Made by a program: the position numbers and the translations under genes. DNA of 64,000 nucleotides, taken from the NCBI RefSeq assembly GCF_043641665.1, contig NC_092190.1, positions 23,701,048 through 23,765,047 of the forward strand. The letters are read 5' to 3'. Positions 46,531 through 59,327 of this stretch are shown piece by piece (within the stretch, counting starts at the first letter, position 1; the number at the start of each line of letters is the position of its first letter). The notes beneath the pieces are model-generated. The model did no database searches, was not told the origin of the DNA, and saw nothing but the letters and a program-made list of their open reading frames with translations. This DNA comes from Enoplosus armatus. Taxonomy: Eukaryota; Chordata; Actinopteri; Centrarchiformes; Enoplosidae.

Positions 46531-47004
46531 TTCATATTCATCCCTGGTCCGGCAGCCGTTGGTCACTCTCAGGGTGTCTGCACAGCCTCTTCCCCCACAA
46601 CAACTACTTTCTCTTGCAGATGGAGCGACCTCGCCTGACCTCCCTTTACAGGTTTCCACTCTGTGTTTTTCTCTCTGTCTCTCTTTAGAGATCGCTTATA
46701 ATTAGCCCAGTGAGACAGGGAGAGAGAGAGGTTGGTTTTTTTTTAAGTGAGTGCTTTACTAATTGTGTCGCTTTATTATTTTTTGCCGCCTATATGAAAA
46801 GGGGTATTTAGCAAAATAGAAAACAGCTGCTCCATTTATCCCCCTCATTTGTTTTGACTGTCACCGCTGATTCAGACCTGCTTCTGTTCCTCTCTGTTTG
46901 TGTACCTTTGCCCCGTGGTGCTGATGGTGGTGGGTGGTATGAAAATGAACAGCGCAGGGGAGAGAAAGTGCACGCTATTATGCCATTATTGTTGGTTGAT
47001 ACCA

Positions 47005-47660
47005 TCCATCCATCCATCCGGAAAGGAAACGTATGTAAGGCTCACAGGAGGCGCCTAATCGGATGCCCGAATCACCTCAAGTGGCTCCTTTCGACACGAA
47101 GGAGCAGTGGCTCTACTCCAGGCTCCCTCCAGCTACCCTACCCCAAGTCTGAGCCCAGCCACCCTATGGAGGAGACTCAATTTGGCCTTATTCTTTCAGT
47201 GGCTACCCAAAGCTCATGACCATAGGTGAGTCATCATCTCCCTCGTCACCACAATGGTCCATACAACGCCTGAATTACTGCTGACACCGCACGAATCCAC
47301 CAGTCGTGAGCAAGACCTCAAGGTACTTGGGGCAGCAACTCTCTCCCAACCCGGTGGGTGTGATCCACTGCTTTCTGGCAGAGAACCATGGCCTCAGACT
47401 TGGAGGTTCTCTCATTCAGACCGCTTAACATTCGACTGCAAGCCGCCCCACTGCGTGCTGAAGGTCACCGTCAGGTGGAGCCTACAGAACCACATCAAAA
47501 TGGACACTCCCCTCCAGCAGGTGACAAGCGACAACCCTGGTGGAGCCCAACAGCTACTAAAAACATGTTTAACTTCCTGCCGAGAATACAGACACAGCTC
47601 TCACTCCAATTATATAAGGACCACATGGTGTGTAACAACAACCCCGGTATCCACATTGCT
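47005..47660 (-). mobile_element. 5'-truncated non-LTR retrotransposon, RT remnant
   Basis: Read on the minus strand, the segment has SLYNWSES, then VGLHQGCRLSP, the RT motif region preceding the catalytic block. Nucleotide blocks GAGAACCATGGCCTCAGACT, AAAGCTCATGACCATAGGTG and CAAGTGGCTCCTTTCGACAC are reverse complements of the downstream region of fish LINE ORF2. The left edge (CCATCCATCCATCC, 47009-47022) is the complement of the usual ATGGATGGATGG 3' tail. The part that should carry the catalytic FADD box is deleted and frames are broken. Clade uncertain (RTE- or L2-like). Confidence 0.7.
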
Positions 47661-48468
47661 CCTCCTGGATCTGAAGTCGAACAATCAGCCTCTTTTTCCA
47701 GCACCCTTGCAAACAGCTTTCCCGAGGAGCTTTGTATAAACTCTCCCATTGACCTCAGCATCTGAATTCATTGCTCATATGCATGTCTGTGCATGCATAT
47801 ATTTACAGTATGGATGAGTGTGTACATGTGTGTGTGTGTGAGTGTTTCTGTTCCAGCTTGTGAGTGCCTCTGGTGCTCATTCGTGCGTGTCAGAGATAGT
47901 TCCTCCTTGAGTTCTACAGGACGTGTTTGATATAGTTTGTATTCTGCAGCCACACTGTAAGCGGATTTTCATGTTCTCTGTTGCAGCCTATGGGACCGAA
48001 AAGGTACGCAGAGGTCGATCCAGGACAAGGGCATCTGTCAAGGGTGTGAATAATGCAGCGCTAGTCTACAGAATAACCACAACAAAACGTCACCACAAGG
48101 CAAATAAATGCAGCATTATATCCACTCTGTCTTTAAGAGTCTGGTTTTGGATACAAAGGTGGTTCATGGCACTATTACAGTGGGTCCACACACAGGTGCA
48201 ATTGATATCAAAGGTTATTGCTCATTGGCATTGTATTTTTCAATGTGCTGCAGAGTGAAGCTGTAAGCTGAATAAAGAAGGAAATAGCTATGTTACAAAA
48301 ACTTCAACAGTTTCTGAATAGCTTGTAAAATTCATATTGAGTTGTGAGATGTCTAGCTATCTACCTCAGCAATCTTGACAGTGAAAACTGCAGCAATACT
48401 TTAAGTATTGAATATATTGAGAACAACGTTATTATATAACTGACACATTTCTGGCCAGTGGTCCTCAA

Positions 48469-48509
48469 AACACTTTCAAAGTCATTTTTTAATGGACTTT
48501 CAAAGTGTT
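48469..48509. repeat. Imperfect hairpin, 15-base arms
   Basis: AACACTTTCAAAGTC and GACTTTCAAAGTGTT, complementary at 14 of 15 positions with an 11-base loop. No flanking similarity to known small RNAs is visible. Confidence 0.6.
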
Positions 48510-49619
48510 CTTTGATGAACCAGATGAAGGGAAACTGGAGTTTCTTGAGATGTTAAAGTTGAACATTTACATATGAAATCAACTAAGAGTTAGTTTGCCC
48601 AAAGGGGCCCCTCCTGCTACGCCTGCTAGAGTGTGTTAGATTATGAAATAAAGAAAATTAACTATAGCAAGAAGGTGTGTGACAAACTCAACTAGCAAGC
48701 AATTACTGAAAGGTAGAGGACGAGTTTATGGTCCGTACATCAACAGATGTCAGAGAGCGCCAGGTGAGCTGTCTAACTTGGTGTTGATGTTTCCCAGGCC
48801 TTTTACAATGGTTGCATTGTGATCTCAGGACCTTTGAAGCGTTACGTGACATACTGGGAATGTGTGTGAGAGAGAATATTATAAAAACTATTGCAGGGTT
48901 AAATGACAAAGACAGAGATGAAGGGGGTCGGCATTTGATCTTGTGTTGTCCAAAATACCTCGAGTTTGCTTCACATTTTACACCTGTGTAAAGGATAGAC
49001 ACACACCAATGTGAAACAGAAGGCCTGTCATTTTAGAAGTGACAGCTATTACGGGGCATTTTGCTGCCAAGGCATCATTACTTCTTATTTAAACGCTAGT
49101 GTTCAATAAACTGAATGTAAGAATGTTATTAAGCTAGGTACTTCAGCATCCTCGTTATTATTAGCCATAGCTTCACCACGCACATACAAGCATGACACTT
49201 GAAAGTAAGGTAGTCCTAATGAAACCTGAAACTCGATCTGAGACCAAAAAGCTGCTTTATAGATTATACAAACGGCTGACCTTGGTGAAGATGATATTCT
49301 GAGACCATGCAATAAAAAGAGACTTTCGGAGTGGATGAGCGCAGCATATGATAGTAGCGCAAGCGTGAGGAATGGGTTTCAACTCTGAAGTATGTCACTA
49401 AAGAATACAGGCAGCAGGACAGTAAAAGGCCATCCGTTCATCGTCTCAGCCTCGGCTCTATAAAGCTCTGGAGTTTCATTGAGAGGATGGAAAAAAAATA
49501 GGAGACAAAGAGAGGGAGGCGACACACTCGACTTTCCCTGAGGCCTAAAAAGACGAAGACATTACCGGCGAGTGTTAAAGTGACTGTCACAAACTGGGAT
49601 TGGACACACAACAGTGGGG

Positions 49620-49900
49620 ACTTTTCAGGCTGAATTAGACACTAATTGCTATCCTGAGGTAGCCCTCTACACTTTTGATTTGCTACCAGTGTCATTGGCT
49701 ACGGAAAACAAAATTCCCTGCAGCCTAATGTTCATTAACAATTGACCAACAACAAATTAATATTCACCCAGAGGCTAATTTCCTCATTAGCGCTCAAATT
49801 TAAAGCATATTTTCGTCCACAATCAGTTTAAAGTTTGTGCAAGTGCTGCAGGAATTGATGACCTGATTATCACCTTGAACTTGCCGTAGCCGCCGTTTAA
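49620..49900. other. Possible conserved noncoding element
   Basis: Repeat-free with GACACTAATTGC, CAAATTAATATTCACC, GAGGCTAATTTCCTCATTAG and ATTTAAAGCATATTTTCG. It holds at least four TAAT-type homeodomain cores in 280 bases. No alignment was possible. Confidence 0.3.
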
Positions 49901-50904
49901 ACCTAAGTTACAGATGGTAACTTTATGCCACGTCATTACACCCTCATTGTATACCAACGTCCTTGACCATAAACAGCCTAGGCTGGCTTTCTCTGGTATT
50001 CCAGCAATATTTCACTAACCGCATCCCACTTCAACGCTAAGGTATATTCCCTGGAAGGACAATGGGGTTTCATTTTGCATATTTCTACCATATGTTCAGG
50101 GAGTGGCCTGGGATGCGGTGCTATGTGCAGCCACATGAGACACATTTATGGCCAAGCGAAAGGAGGCTGCGTGATGGATAAAGATATCACAGCGCTCTGG
50201 GGTGTAGATATCAATTGCGGCCCAGGTATCTCTCCGGTGTTTTCATTACAGTGATGGAGAAAGGGGGTAATATGCAAAGCCAGGGCTCCTCTTAGGGAAT
50301 GACAACTTCAATCTATCACTGCCTCCTTTACCCAGATCTGAGAGACAACAACGGAGAAGAAGATGGAGAGGAAAGAGGGAGAGCGGAGGCATTTTCCATC
50401 TCATTCCCCCTCCCGACTGATTACAGGGCACACGGAGGGTATCAATCTTTGACAAGTCATTCTCGTTGGATGCTCATGGAGTTGATAGCTTTTTTAGGGG
50501 TTCATTTTCAAATGGAAATGACTAGGAGATTGACATGAGGGGTGAGGTGAAGCAACGTTAGGAGAGCAAAGGGAAAGTGGAGTGTTGGCAGGTGAAGACC
50601 ATGCGCACGGAAAAGGACACGACAGGGTCAAGGCGTCATTGGCGGAGCCGCAGTTTAACCGTCTTTACCTGGACTAAAAGACAACAATCTCGCATGTGAC
50701 GTGAGGGCGAGGGGTAGGGAGGGATCGAGATGGACATGTTGTAAGTTATAATTGAGCCCTTCTTCATTAGATATACAGGATATTGGCGACCGCTTGCACT
50801 CATTAGTGGACAAAAGTTAAGGCACAGTGCAGAGTTTGAAGCCTCCTTGAACACACATAACCTGTTAAAACAAACCCTGGTGTGTTTTTCACGGTTAGTA
50901 CAAT

Positions 50905-51030
50905 TCATTTGGGCTGTTGTGAAAGCTGTCGATCAAACCCTGGACCACACTAAACAACGGTGCCGAGACGATTGAAAAGGGGGGGGTCTCTGTCCGCTTC
51001 CAAGCAGTGCGGTTCATTTGTGGTCTGAAA
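50905..51030 (+). mobile_element. Probable non-autonomous DNA element (MITE)
   Basis: GGCTGTTGTGAAAGCTGTCG, AACCCTGGACCACACTAAAC, GTGCCGAGACGATTG, a G-run then TCTCTGTCCGC, GCAGTGCGGTTCATTTG and GTGGTCTGAAAGC. The near-symmetrical order (CCGAGAC facing GGTCTC, ACCACAC facing GTGGTC) is that of a palindromic fish MITE I recall. The G-run is expanded. Class uncertain. Confidence 0.42.
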
Positions 51031-52056
51031 GCTTATGATGATGAATTCATCTAATGAACCGAACTACAGGTTTGAAAGCACGCTTTCTATAAGACTCTTC
51101 TTCATTAGATTTTGCTTATGGAATCTGGAGTTGTCTTGAGGTTGTTTTGGGCTGCGTGTGTGTTACAATTTTCCTCCGCCCTAGATTTTGCCTACATTTA
51201 AAAAGAAGTGCATTATCTATATCTGTATTCATCATTCATGAAATACCACAGGAGAAGGGCATCGAAGAGATATCACAGGCAGACGGAGAAATGAAGAAAG
51301 AAAAAGCGGAGAAAAAGATAAGAAAGTTTTAGTGCGATTTCACAAGGATAAGGAGAGAGAGTAAAGGTTAAAAACTGAACAGGGAAGAGACCATGAGCAG
51401 AACAAAAGCTGAGCTCGTCGCCCTCTGAGGAACGAGGCTCAACGCACCTATAGACCAGCTCATTCACAGAGCGCTCTATTCAAACACCCCATACATCTGA
51501 CCGCTGTCGCTAACTGCCAGATAATTTGATGTAATTAAATTCATACATACAGTGAAATAAAAAAAGACATTCTAACCCTGTGTTCCTGTTAAAATGAGGC
51601 CAACAGTGCTGTACAACCCTGTACCCATTAAGCCACGTAAAACTACACTTTTTCCACAGACAATGTGATGGGACTCATGGACAGAGCACTTCATTAAACT
51701 CTTCCTTAATGATCAGCAAAAAAACACGACCAACTGCATAATATCCATCATATCGAAATATACGATTCCCAAGGTGCATTTTGGCAAGAAACATCCAATC
51801 ACCTCGTTTAAAATTCTGAATTTGCTACTGCTCTGGTTCGCGTCTCTTGCTGGCTTCTGCTCCAAGGCAATGGTTGCCGAGGCTCATGGGTATTGTTTGC
51901 ATTTTGAACCGTCCACCGTGCCATACAGGTGCACAGCCGATAGCTAGCTTTCTCCAAAAAATACAGGAATTGCAGCTGTCGTGAGAATACTACTAAACAA
52001 AGGCAGCAACGGCAGATATATAAAGGCCGCACTGCTCCATATATTCAACATGGAGC

Positions 52057-52112
52057 GTTTTAGCGTCTTCCAGCTCATTGTTTTGGTTTTAACGGGCCTG
52101 CAACTTTACTGT
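52057..52112 (+). repeat. Dispersed repeat D, copy 2
   Basis: TTTTAGCGTCTTCCAGCTCA, then TTGTTTTGGTTTTAACGG and CTGCAACTTTA match 19507-19560. Confidence 0.6.
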
Positions 52113-54878
52113 TTGTTCACGCTCAACCTTTGCTGGACCCACTGTACGCCACTTATTTCTGTCTGTCCTTGTAGTTAAGGTGCGTTGGCGTGTGTTGCCA
52201 TGAATTTCCAAGCCAAAAAACAAAAAATGGTGGCCCAGCGTTGTTTCATCGAAAAGGTGCAGTACTAACAGACGCGGGGAGATCAACACATTTCATTTCA
52301 GAGCAGAGACAGCAATCATCACGGGTCACGCCACCGAGCGCCTCTTTGGAGGTGGCTCAGGATGGATGTTCTACATTGTTCTAGTGATACATGAATAAAT
52401 CATTTCCTGTAACCCCTTGTGTTGATTGAGGTCGAGGTTATGTTAATATAGCTGTAAAAGCAGTGAAGTGGTTACTTGGGTCGGAACAACCTTCTGTTCT
52501 GACCCTGCAGCGTGGTCGCACTGTTATTGGGTTTTTGTATGCGAGTGCTATTAAGTGGCAAGCTGCCATAATGTTTTCCAACCTCAATCAGCATTTCTAT
52601 GTAACACGTATTCCATCATCTAGAACACTGAACATGCTGCGCAACTGTTCTTTCTTTACACTGATGGCTGGTTTGAACAGAATCATTAGAACGTATTTGT
52701 CCCATTTTGAGGTTCAGATTCGATGAACCCAATCAGACTGCCATGCTGTTTCTCAGTGAAAAGCTGTCTCATAGATTTTTTTAATAGTTCAGCTATGGTA
52801 AATTGTCTATAAATTATATTATTTTGCCCGCCTCTAATTTAATGCATTTCAGAGCGAGGCCAAAGAAATCAAGATTGCACATAATTTACTCGCAATTCAC
52901 AGCACTAACTCCCCCATATTATTTTAGCACGCACATCTTCTAAAAGGAGGCTTTTCACAAACACTTTTGCTATTAAGACCGACTGGTGTGATTTGCTGCA
53001 AAACACAGGTATCACTACCACCATCAGGGCAAACAAAAGACAGAATGAGATGGCGACATTTTAGTGTATTTTACACTTTCATTGCATTATTTCATCTTTA
53101 GTTTTTTCTTCACTTGTGCATTATTGTGTATAGCTTCACAAGTCAGCCTCAGTTGGTGAGTACTTATAGGGATGCATGCGATTTCTTTCATGTAACGTGT
53201 TTGCGTTTGTGGTCTGTTCAGGGGCTTGTTTGTGACGGATTCAATTTAAATATGTGTCTCAGGTGAGAGAGAGACAGAGAAACAGATCACCTGTCGAAAA
53301 GGTGCCATGACCACAGCGGCTCTGAATCATGCCAGGAGCAAGGAGGGGTAGCTGGCAGCGTCGCTCTGCCCGTCACCTATGACCGTTTCTCAAACACTCT
53401 CACGCATAAAGGCCATACATCACGCGCTCCCTCAGGAGAAGATGTGCATGTCAAAATGTTACCACAACATTCACATGGCGATATTATTCACTATCCCAGA
53501 GGTGGTTTTTATTGTTTACGTGGTTAGTTAATTTTAGTGAAGTTTAGCATCATAAATAACTGTACATCCATGACTTTGAAAAGGGTAAATTTAATTAGAC
53601 GTTGTCTAGAAAACTGTCAGATGACAGCCAGGGGCAACTAATGAGATTTAACCACGCATCAATAATCACCTGATAAGCCTGGCTAGAAATAAGCCTTGGA
53701 GGCTCAAATTTTACTGCTGATGCATGGTTCACTGCAAAGTATTTTTGGACTGTACTAATAAGCCTGCAGAGAATGATCAGTTCCACGATTAAGCCAATTA
53801 TTTCAGCGGGTACCTGGCTGAGACTTTCCTCTCAAGAAAAAGGTCCGGCATCAAGCGCAAAATACGCTGGCGTCGCAGCATTTGACTTCCAAACCAAGGT
53901 CAGGGTACAGGAGTACAGGAGATCCAGGGGGTGAAATGTGACAGTCCATGCACATTAACACTGGGACAAATAGGACAGAAGCATGTCCCTACACGTCATT
54001 CATGATGCCGCTGGTGTTCGAGCTTGGGGTCATTTTATTCAAAAGCCCAAAGTGACCTTAGGTTCATGACTGCCTGACAAAGGCCGCTGATGTCTGTGTC
54101 TGTAGCAATAGTCGCGTGACAGAATAGAGCAGCAAAACCTCTCATGGAAGAGGTTTGGTTGGGTGGGTGTTTGGGTCAGTTGTTGTGGATATTCACGCCG
54201 AGCTGAGCCGTAACCAACTGCGACGATTCGAGCCGTGCTGGGACGGCGCGAATGGTTTTCCACAGGACATCACTGTGAGGAAGAACGCGCCGTTTACCTC
54301 CATGACCTTGTCGGAGGTGTGCTGGTTCACACAAGCCTGCAGCTCATCTTCTTCCAGGTCACTGTGGCGGTTTCCTCTTGTACTGCTGCTCTCCGCAATA
54401 TTCAGAACCCACCAGTATCACAGAATATGTCCTTTTCTGGTTCAGTGTTTTATCAAGGTGATGCTTCTCCTGCATAACATATCGCACTGTCCTCTCCTGC
54501 CCCCCCCCCCCCACCCCGCCCCTGTGAATTTTCTGTTATGATTGGCCCTGATGAGCAGAGAGAGTGTTTGCCATTTTGGCAGGCAGAGTTTTTGGGGGCT
54601 GGAGTTATGAGGCTTGGGGGGGGGGGGTGTAGTTTATCTGACTCCATGGGCTGACCCCCTGTTTCCTCTCTGGCCCTCTGACGCTGGGACGGGACTTCCT
54701 CAGCGAGCCTTATCAGTTTGAACCACAACACTGGAACAGACCCACCGAATCGAGATCTTGCAAAAACTCCACCGAACTGTGTGAAGCTCAAGTCAGGTCC
54801 TGAATTAAGAAGCTTTGTGGTTGTGTGACGAAGAGGATACCGGTGCTTTTGTATAGATCCAGTGGAGTTGGTGAATGG

Positions 54879-54913
54879 AATAATAAAAGTATATATATTA
54901 TACTTTTATTATT
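54879..54913. repeat. Perfect inverted repeat, 15-base arms
   Basis: AATAATAAAAGTATA, a TATAT spacer, then TATACTTTTATTATT. Perfect complementarity, AT-rich, able to extrude as a cruciform or hairpin. It may be the centre of a degraded MITE. Confidence 0.8.
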
Positions 54914-56739
54914 TCAAATCTGAAGAGACCCGACCCAGAGAAAACAGAACCTGCAAGGTCAAGTCGTCTTGGCTCCACTGTGGACTGCGTCAGTAACTCG
55001 TCTGCAGCGTCCGTTCTTGCATTTGCAGCGTCCACACTGTTCTATTGGGCATGCTACCTCCTGAGCGCAGAGGTCTGCCTCTAGTTGCCGAGGCGGAGCA
55101 AAGAATAACAGGTAAACCAACATGACCAACCGACTTGGACCCGGCCCAACTCGGGTCCCAGGTCATGTCTCGGTTATGAGGAAGCAAGTAGGCCTCTGAA
55201 GACCTCTACAGTGGACGCCATGACTGAGACGATGCAAACGTCCTTGAAAACAGACAATATTTTCAAGGGTCTTCGATGTAATCATTTTTTTTTATATTTT
55301 ACAATAACAAAAATATTGGAGGAGTCCATTTAGCAACTTATTGCCAATTTTACAATTTTAAAGCCAAGTATGTCCTCGTAGCAGACTTTCGCTTTTGTTT
55401 TTCACGACTCTGCTGGCACATGACATAATACTCATTTGGGTTCCAAGTTTCTGTGACAAACGCCTTCCTTGATCCAGGTCTTTACTCCACAACAAGAGTC
55501 ATTACGTTTGCGTCATTAGCTAGCTAACTAGCCGCCAAGCTAATTCATCTCAGCAACCGGTGTTTGTCTTAAAATGGGAGCGCTAGCCTCCACTATAGCT
55601 ATCTAGTGGATGCCTTTTTGTGGAGAGGAAAATGTTTTATTTAAATCACTGCCCACGCAAAACACCCAAGAAGTAATCATTCCAAAATATCTGTCCGAGG
55701 ATTAGGTCACCTGAGTATGAAGACAGCGAGTGAACGCAGGAAATGGGACGGAAAAGGGGGGAGGGAGCTACACCAGGGGCAAGAAGCACGGGGTTTTGAC
55801 TTGATTTAGGTGAGGTGAGAGATTGGACAAAAGTCAAGCGTGTGGTTTTTGGATTGTAAAGCTATTAGAAACACCCAGCGCACACACAAATGACTTCAGG
55901 CTTCGGGATTTGATGGCTGGAGCTCTATTATCCTTTGCTCCATTTGAATAAACAGTGGTGTTCTGGGCCCGGCTGTGTTGATTCCAGAGGGGAGATAAGC
56001 AGGGTAAATAAAGCTGAACCCCGAGTGGAAAATGTTTCCTCTCGCTGCCGCCCGACTGTTTTACTGTTTAAATGCCTCCAGATGGGAGTTAAAGAAGCGC
56101 TGCTGAATCACTTTCTCATGTTCTGTGACACCCAAAAAAACAACGATCAGTGTGTGTGTTTAGACACGAAAGTGTTTCCAAGTGCATGTGTGTGTGTGTG
56201 AACAAGTGGTAGATCAATCTGCTTTTCAAATGCATCCCAGCTTGCGAGCCCCTGTACTTTGCATGGCATATTTAAGAATGATGACACACAATCACAATGG
56301 ACAATTTATCATTCGGCTGGGAGTATTCTGGGGGAGTGTGTGTGTGTGTGTGTGATGACTTAGATGACTTATCTGGGGCAAACACCTTGCAACAAGTACC
56401 ACATAACTTACCGGTGAGTCATAGTTTTTAGGAAAATGACAGTCCCAAGAGACTAAAAGATACATCTTTTATGAAAGTCGAGATGAAGCACCGCGACGAA
56501 GCGATGTGGCGTTAAGTGAAAGATGAGTTACTGCATGTTTCTCCAACTCCGGCAGACGGATTGGACCGAGGCGACTCCTCTCCTTGGTTTCCCTCCGAAG
56601 TGACTGACGTTTATGGTGATGGAGGGCCTGGATCCCCTAAACGGTGGCTCGTTATTCCATTAAAAGGTACCCTCCCGACGACTTGGAAGGAAGCAAAACT
56701 GATGACGAGGTAAAATAGATTAATTAAGGTACCTCGCCG

Positions 56740-57120
56740 TCGAAGAAGCCACTTAATCATAGATCGTGCTTGTCACAGGGATTTAGGATCTGATTGACTT
56801 GAACAGATTATGCCTCTCTTCATTTTCTGCCTTTGTGCAATGGAAAATTAATTGTCAGTGACATTTGGTTGTAATCCCCCGCCCCCCCTCCTCCTTACCA
56901 CCACCCTCCTATCTCTGCTTCCTCAATTAATTATTGGCTCTCTTTTATATCCTCGTTGCAAAGACTTTCTTTCGGAGATGCACAAGAGGCAGAATCATTT
57001 CCTCAGCCGCTGAGGACAACATCCGCTTTTTGATTGAGTCGAGGCAATCTAATCATCAGCTGTCTCGGAGGCGATACTCTGCTCTCATACTTAGACTGCT
57101 GTGTCAGTGCTATTACCCAC
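56740..57120. other. Possible conserved noncoding element
   Basis: GGAAAATTAATTGTCAGTG, CTCAATTAATTATTGGCTC, CTTTTTGATTGAG and GGCAATCTAATCATCAGCTG. Dense homeodomain and PBX/MEIS-like cores, interrupted by one C-rich patch (56876-56912). No alignment was possible. Confidence 0.32.
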
Positions 57121-57130
57121 CGCCCTGCTG

Positions 57131-57158
57131 ACACACACACACACACACACACACACAC
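57131..57158. repeat. (CA)n microsatellite
   Basis: About 28 bases of pure CA immediately before the minisatellite block. Confidence 0.95.
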
Positions 57159-57241
57159 TGTCTGAGTGGCAGCTACAGAGCGCCAAGAGTCCGGTCCACC
57201 TTGACTTGTCAATCATCTGTGGCTCTGACAGCTCATTCCAC

Positions 57242-58211
<970 letters not shown>

Positions 58212-58322
58212 TGCTTACTGTGTCAAATTAAACAACAGAGGCAAAGAGAGACGTTTCATTTCCCAGAGATGATTGATGGAATATGTGTGTGTCCCAGAGA
58301 AGTGTCAGATATCCTGTCGTGA

Positions 58323-58327
<5 letters not shown>

Positions 58328-58371
<44 letters not shown>
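58328..58371. repeat. (CA)22 microsatellite
   Basis: 44 bases of pure CA, 117 bases after the GT tract and complementary to it on the same strand. Confidence 0.97.
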
Positions 58372-58372
<1 letters not shown>

Positions 58373-58958
58373 GGTAACACACTGGTTCTGCACTCGCCCA
58401 GACAGACCAATAGTGAAACGGCTGAAACCCATTCAGAGTGTGCACCGTGCACACACCGTATGTGCATCAATAATAAACAAAAGCTGTTGTTTTAAATAAT
58501 TGCTGAGTCTCACAAGTCTGGGATGAACAAATAAAACAAAAAAAAACATTGAGGGTGGGAGGACGGTATTTAGGTCAAGTGTCAACACTTCCTAAATATG
58601 TTTGAAATTATTCTGTATGTTTCAAAGTTAACCCCCCCCCCCTCCTTATCACGATGGCACACACCAAATGAAAAGCCCACCAGGAAAAGGAAAGGCTTTA
58701 TTGACACTAGCTTAGCAGCGACAACAACAAGACACAAGTAGAAAGGACTGCGATTAGTATGTAGGCGTGGAGGTGTACATTGTACATTGTTATTATTATT
58801 TTTATGAAGGCAGCAGGTGAACGCTGAGGTCCAGAAGAAGTCTTGGGAAAACATGTAAATAAAATGCTTGGGGATAGAAGTCGGCCTCGAATAGAAGCTC
58901 TCCTTCCTCTTAAATAAAGTCTAACGCAACTGATTCAAAATGACAGCCTCATACGACC

Positions 58959-58966
58959 TGACGTCA
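58959..58966. promoter_or_regulatory. Perfect CRE palindrome
   Basis: TGACGTCA, followed by CACA. CREB/ATF-type binding is possible, but the site is isolated. Confidence 0.22.
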
Positions 58967-59313
58967 CACATTACATTCTCCCACCTCGATTTCTAGATTT
59001 ATTTATTTAGTTTTTTGTAATAATACAATCAAATGTGTAAATACTGTTCAATATAATGACTTCTTAATAATCTTAAATTGAACTGTCATTCTTGACAGCG
59101 GTTGACAAAACAATCTCACCACAATGTACCTTTCGTAATTAATTCCATTGTCTTTTTATGTTTTGCACATGAACGCCATCTGTTGCCTTTGTGTTAGCAT
59201 GTTCATATTGTCTTTATGTGTCTGCACGTGTGTAACTGGTGAATAAAGGGAGAAAAAACGAAAATGTGGGCTTGTGGACTCCCCTTGTGGTAATCACCTC
59301 TCCCCCTCTGAGG

Positions 59314-59327
59314 CCACCAGAGGCCAC
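59314..59327 (+). promoter_or_regulatory. CTCF-like core
   Basis: CCACCAGAGGCCAC fits 13 of 14 positions of CCASYAGRKGGCRS (one G replaced by C). A weaker opposite-strand match (CCACCAGGGGCGAC, 12 of 14) lies at about 59362-59376, so the two would be convergent. Confidence 0.28.

Larger units (their letters stand above)
47661..50899. other. Noncoding stretch, partly CNE-like
   Basis: No exon is supported. Contains a hairpin (48469-48509) and a CNE-like segment (49620-49900). A second repeat-free region at 50060-50290 (CATATTTCTACCATATGTTC, GATAAAGATATCACAGC) also looks regulatory. Confidence 0.5.
51031..57240. other. Noncoding stretch
   Basis: Over 6 kb without a supported gene. Holds a repeat D copy (52057-52112), C13 (54500-54512), G12 (54616-54627), a 15-base-arm palindrome (54879-54913), TG (56336-56354), a CNE-like segment (56740-57120) and CA (57131-57158). 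The 87-codon frame at 52463-52726 and the 128-codon one at 54155-54541 show no known motif. Confidence 0.5.

Noticed and set aside
47009..47022. CCATCCATCCATCC as an independent microsatellite
   Set aside because: Its position at the edge of the minus-strand LINE shows it is the element's 3' tail.
47254..47739. 161-codon plus-strand frame
   Set aside because: It lies antisense to the LINE reverse-transcriptase remnant, which explains the sequence better.
54200..54265. GAGCCGTGCTGGGACGGCGC region as a hAT-type MITE end
   Set aside because: It resembles remembered fish elements with GAACCGTGCCG termini, but only one possible end is present and the match is weak.
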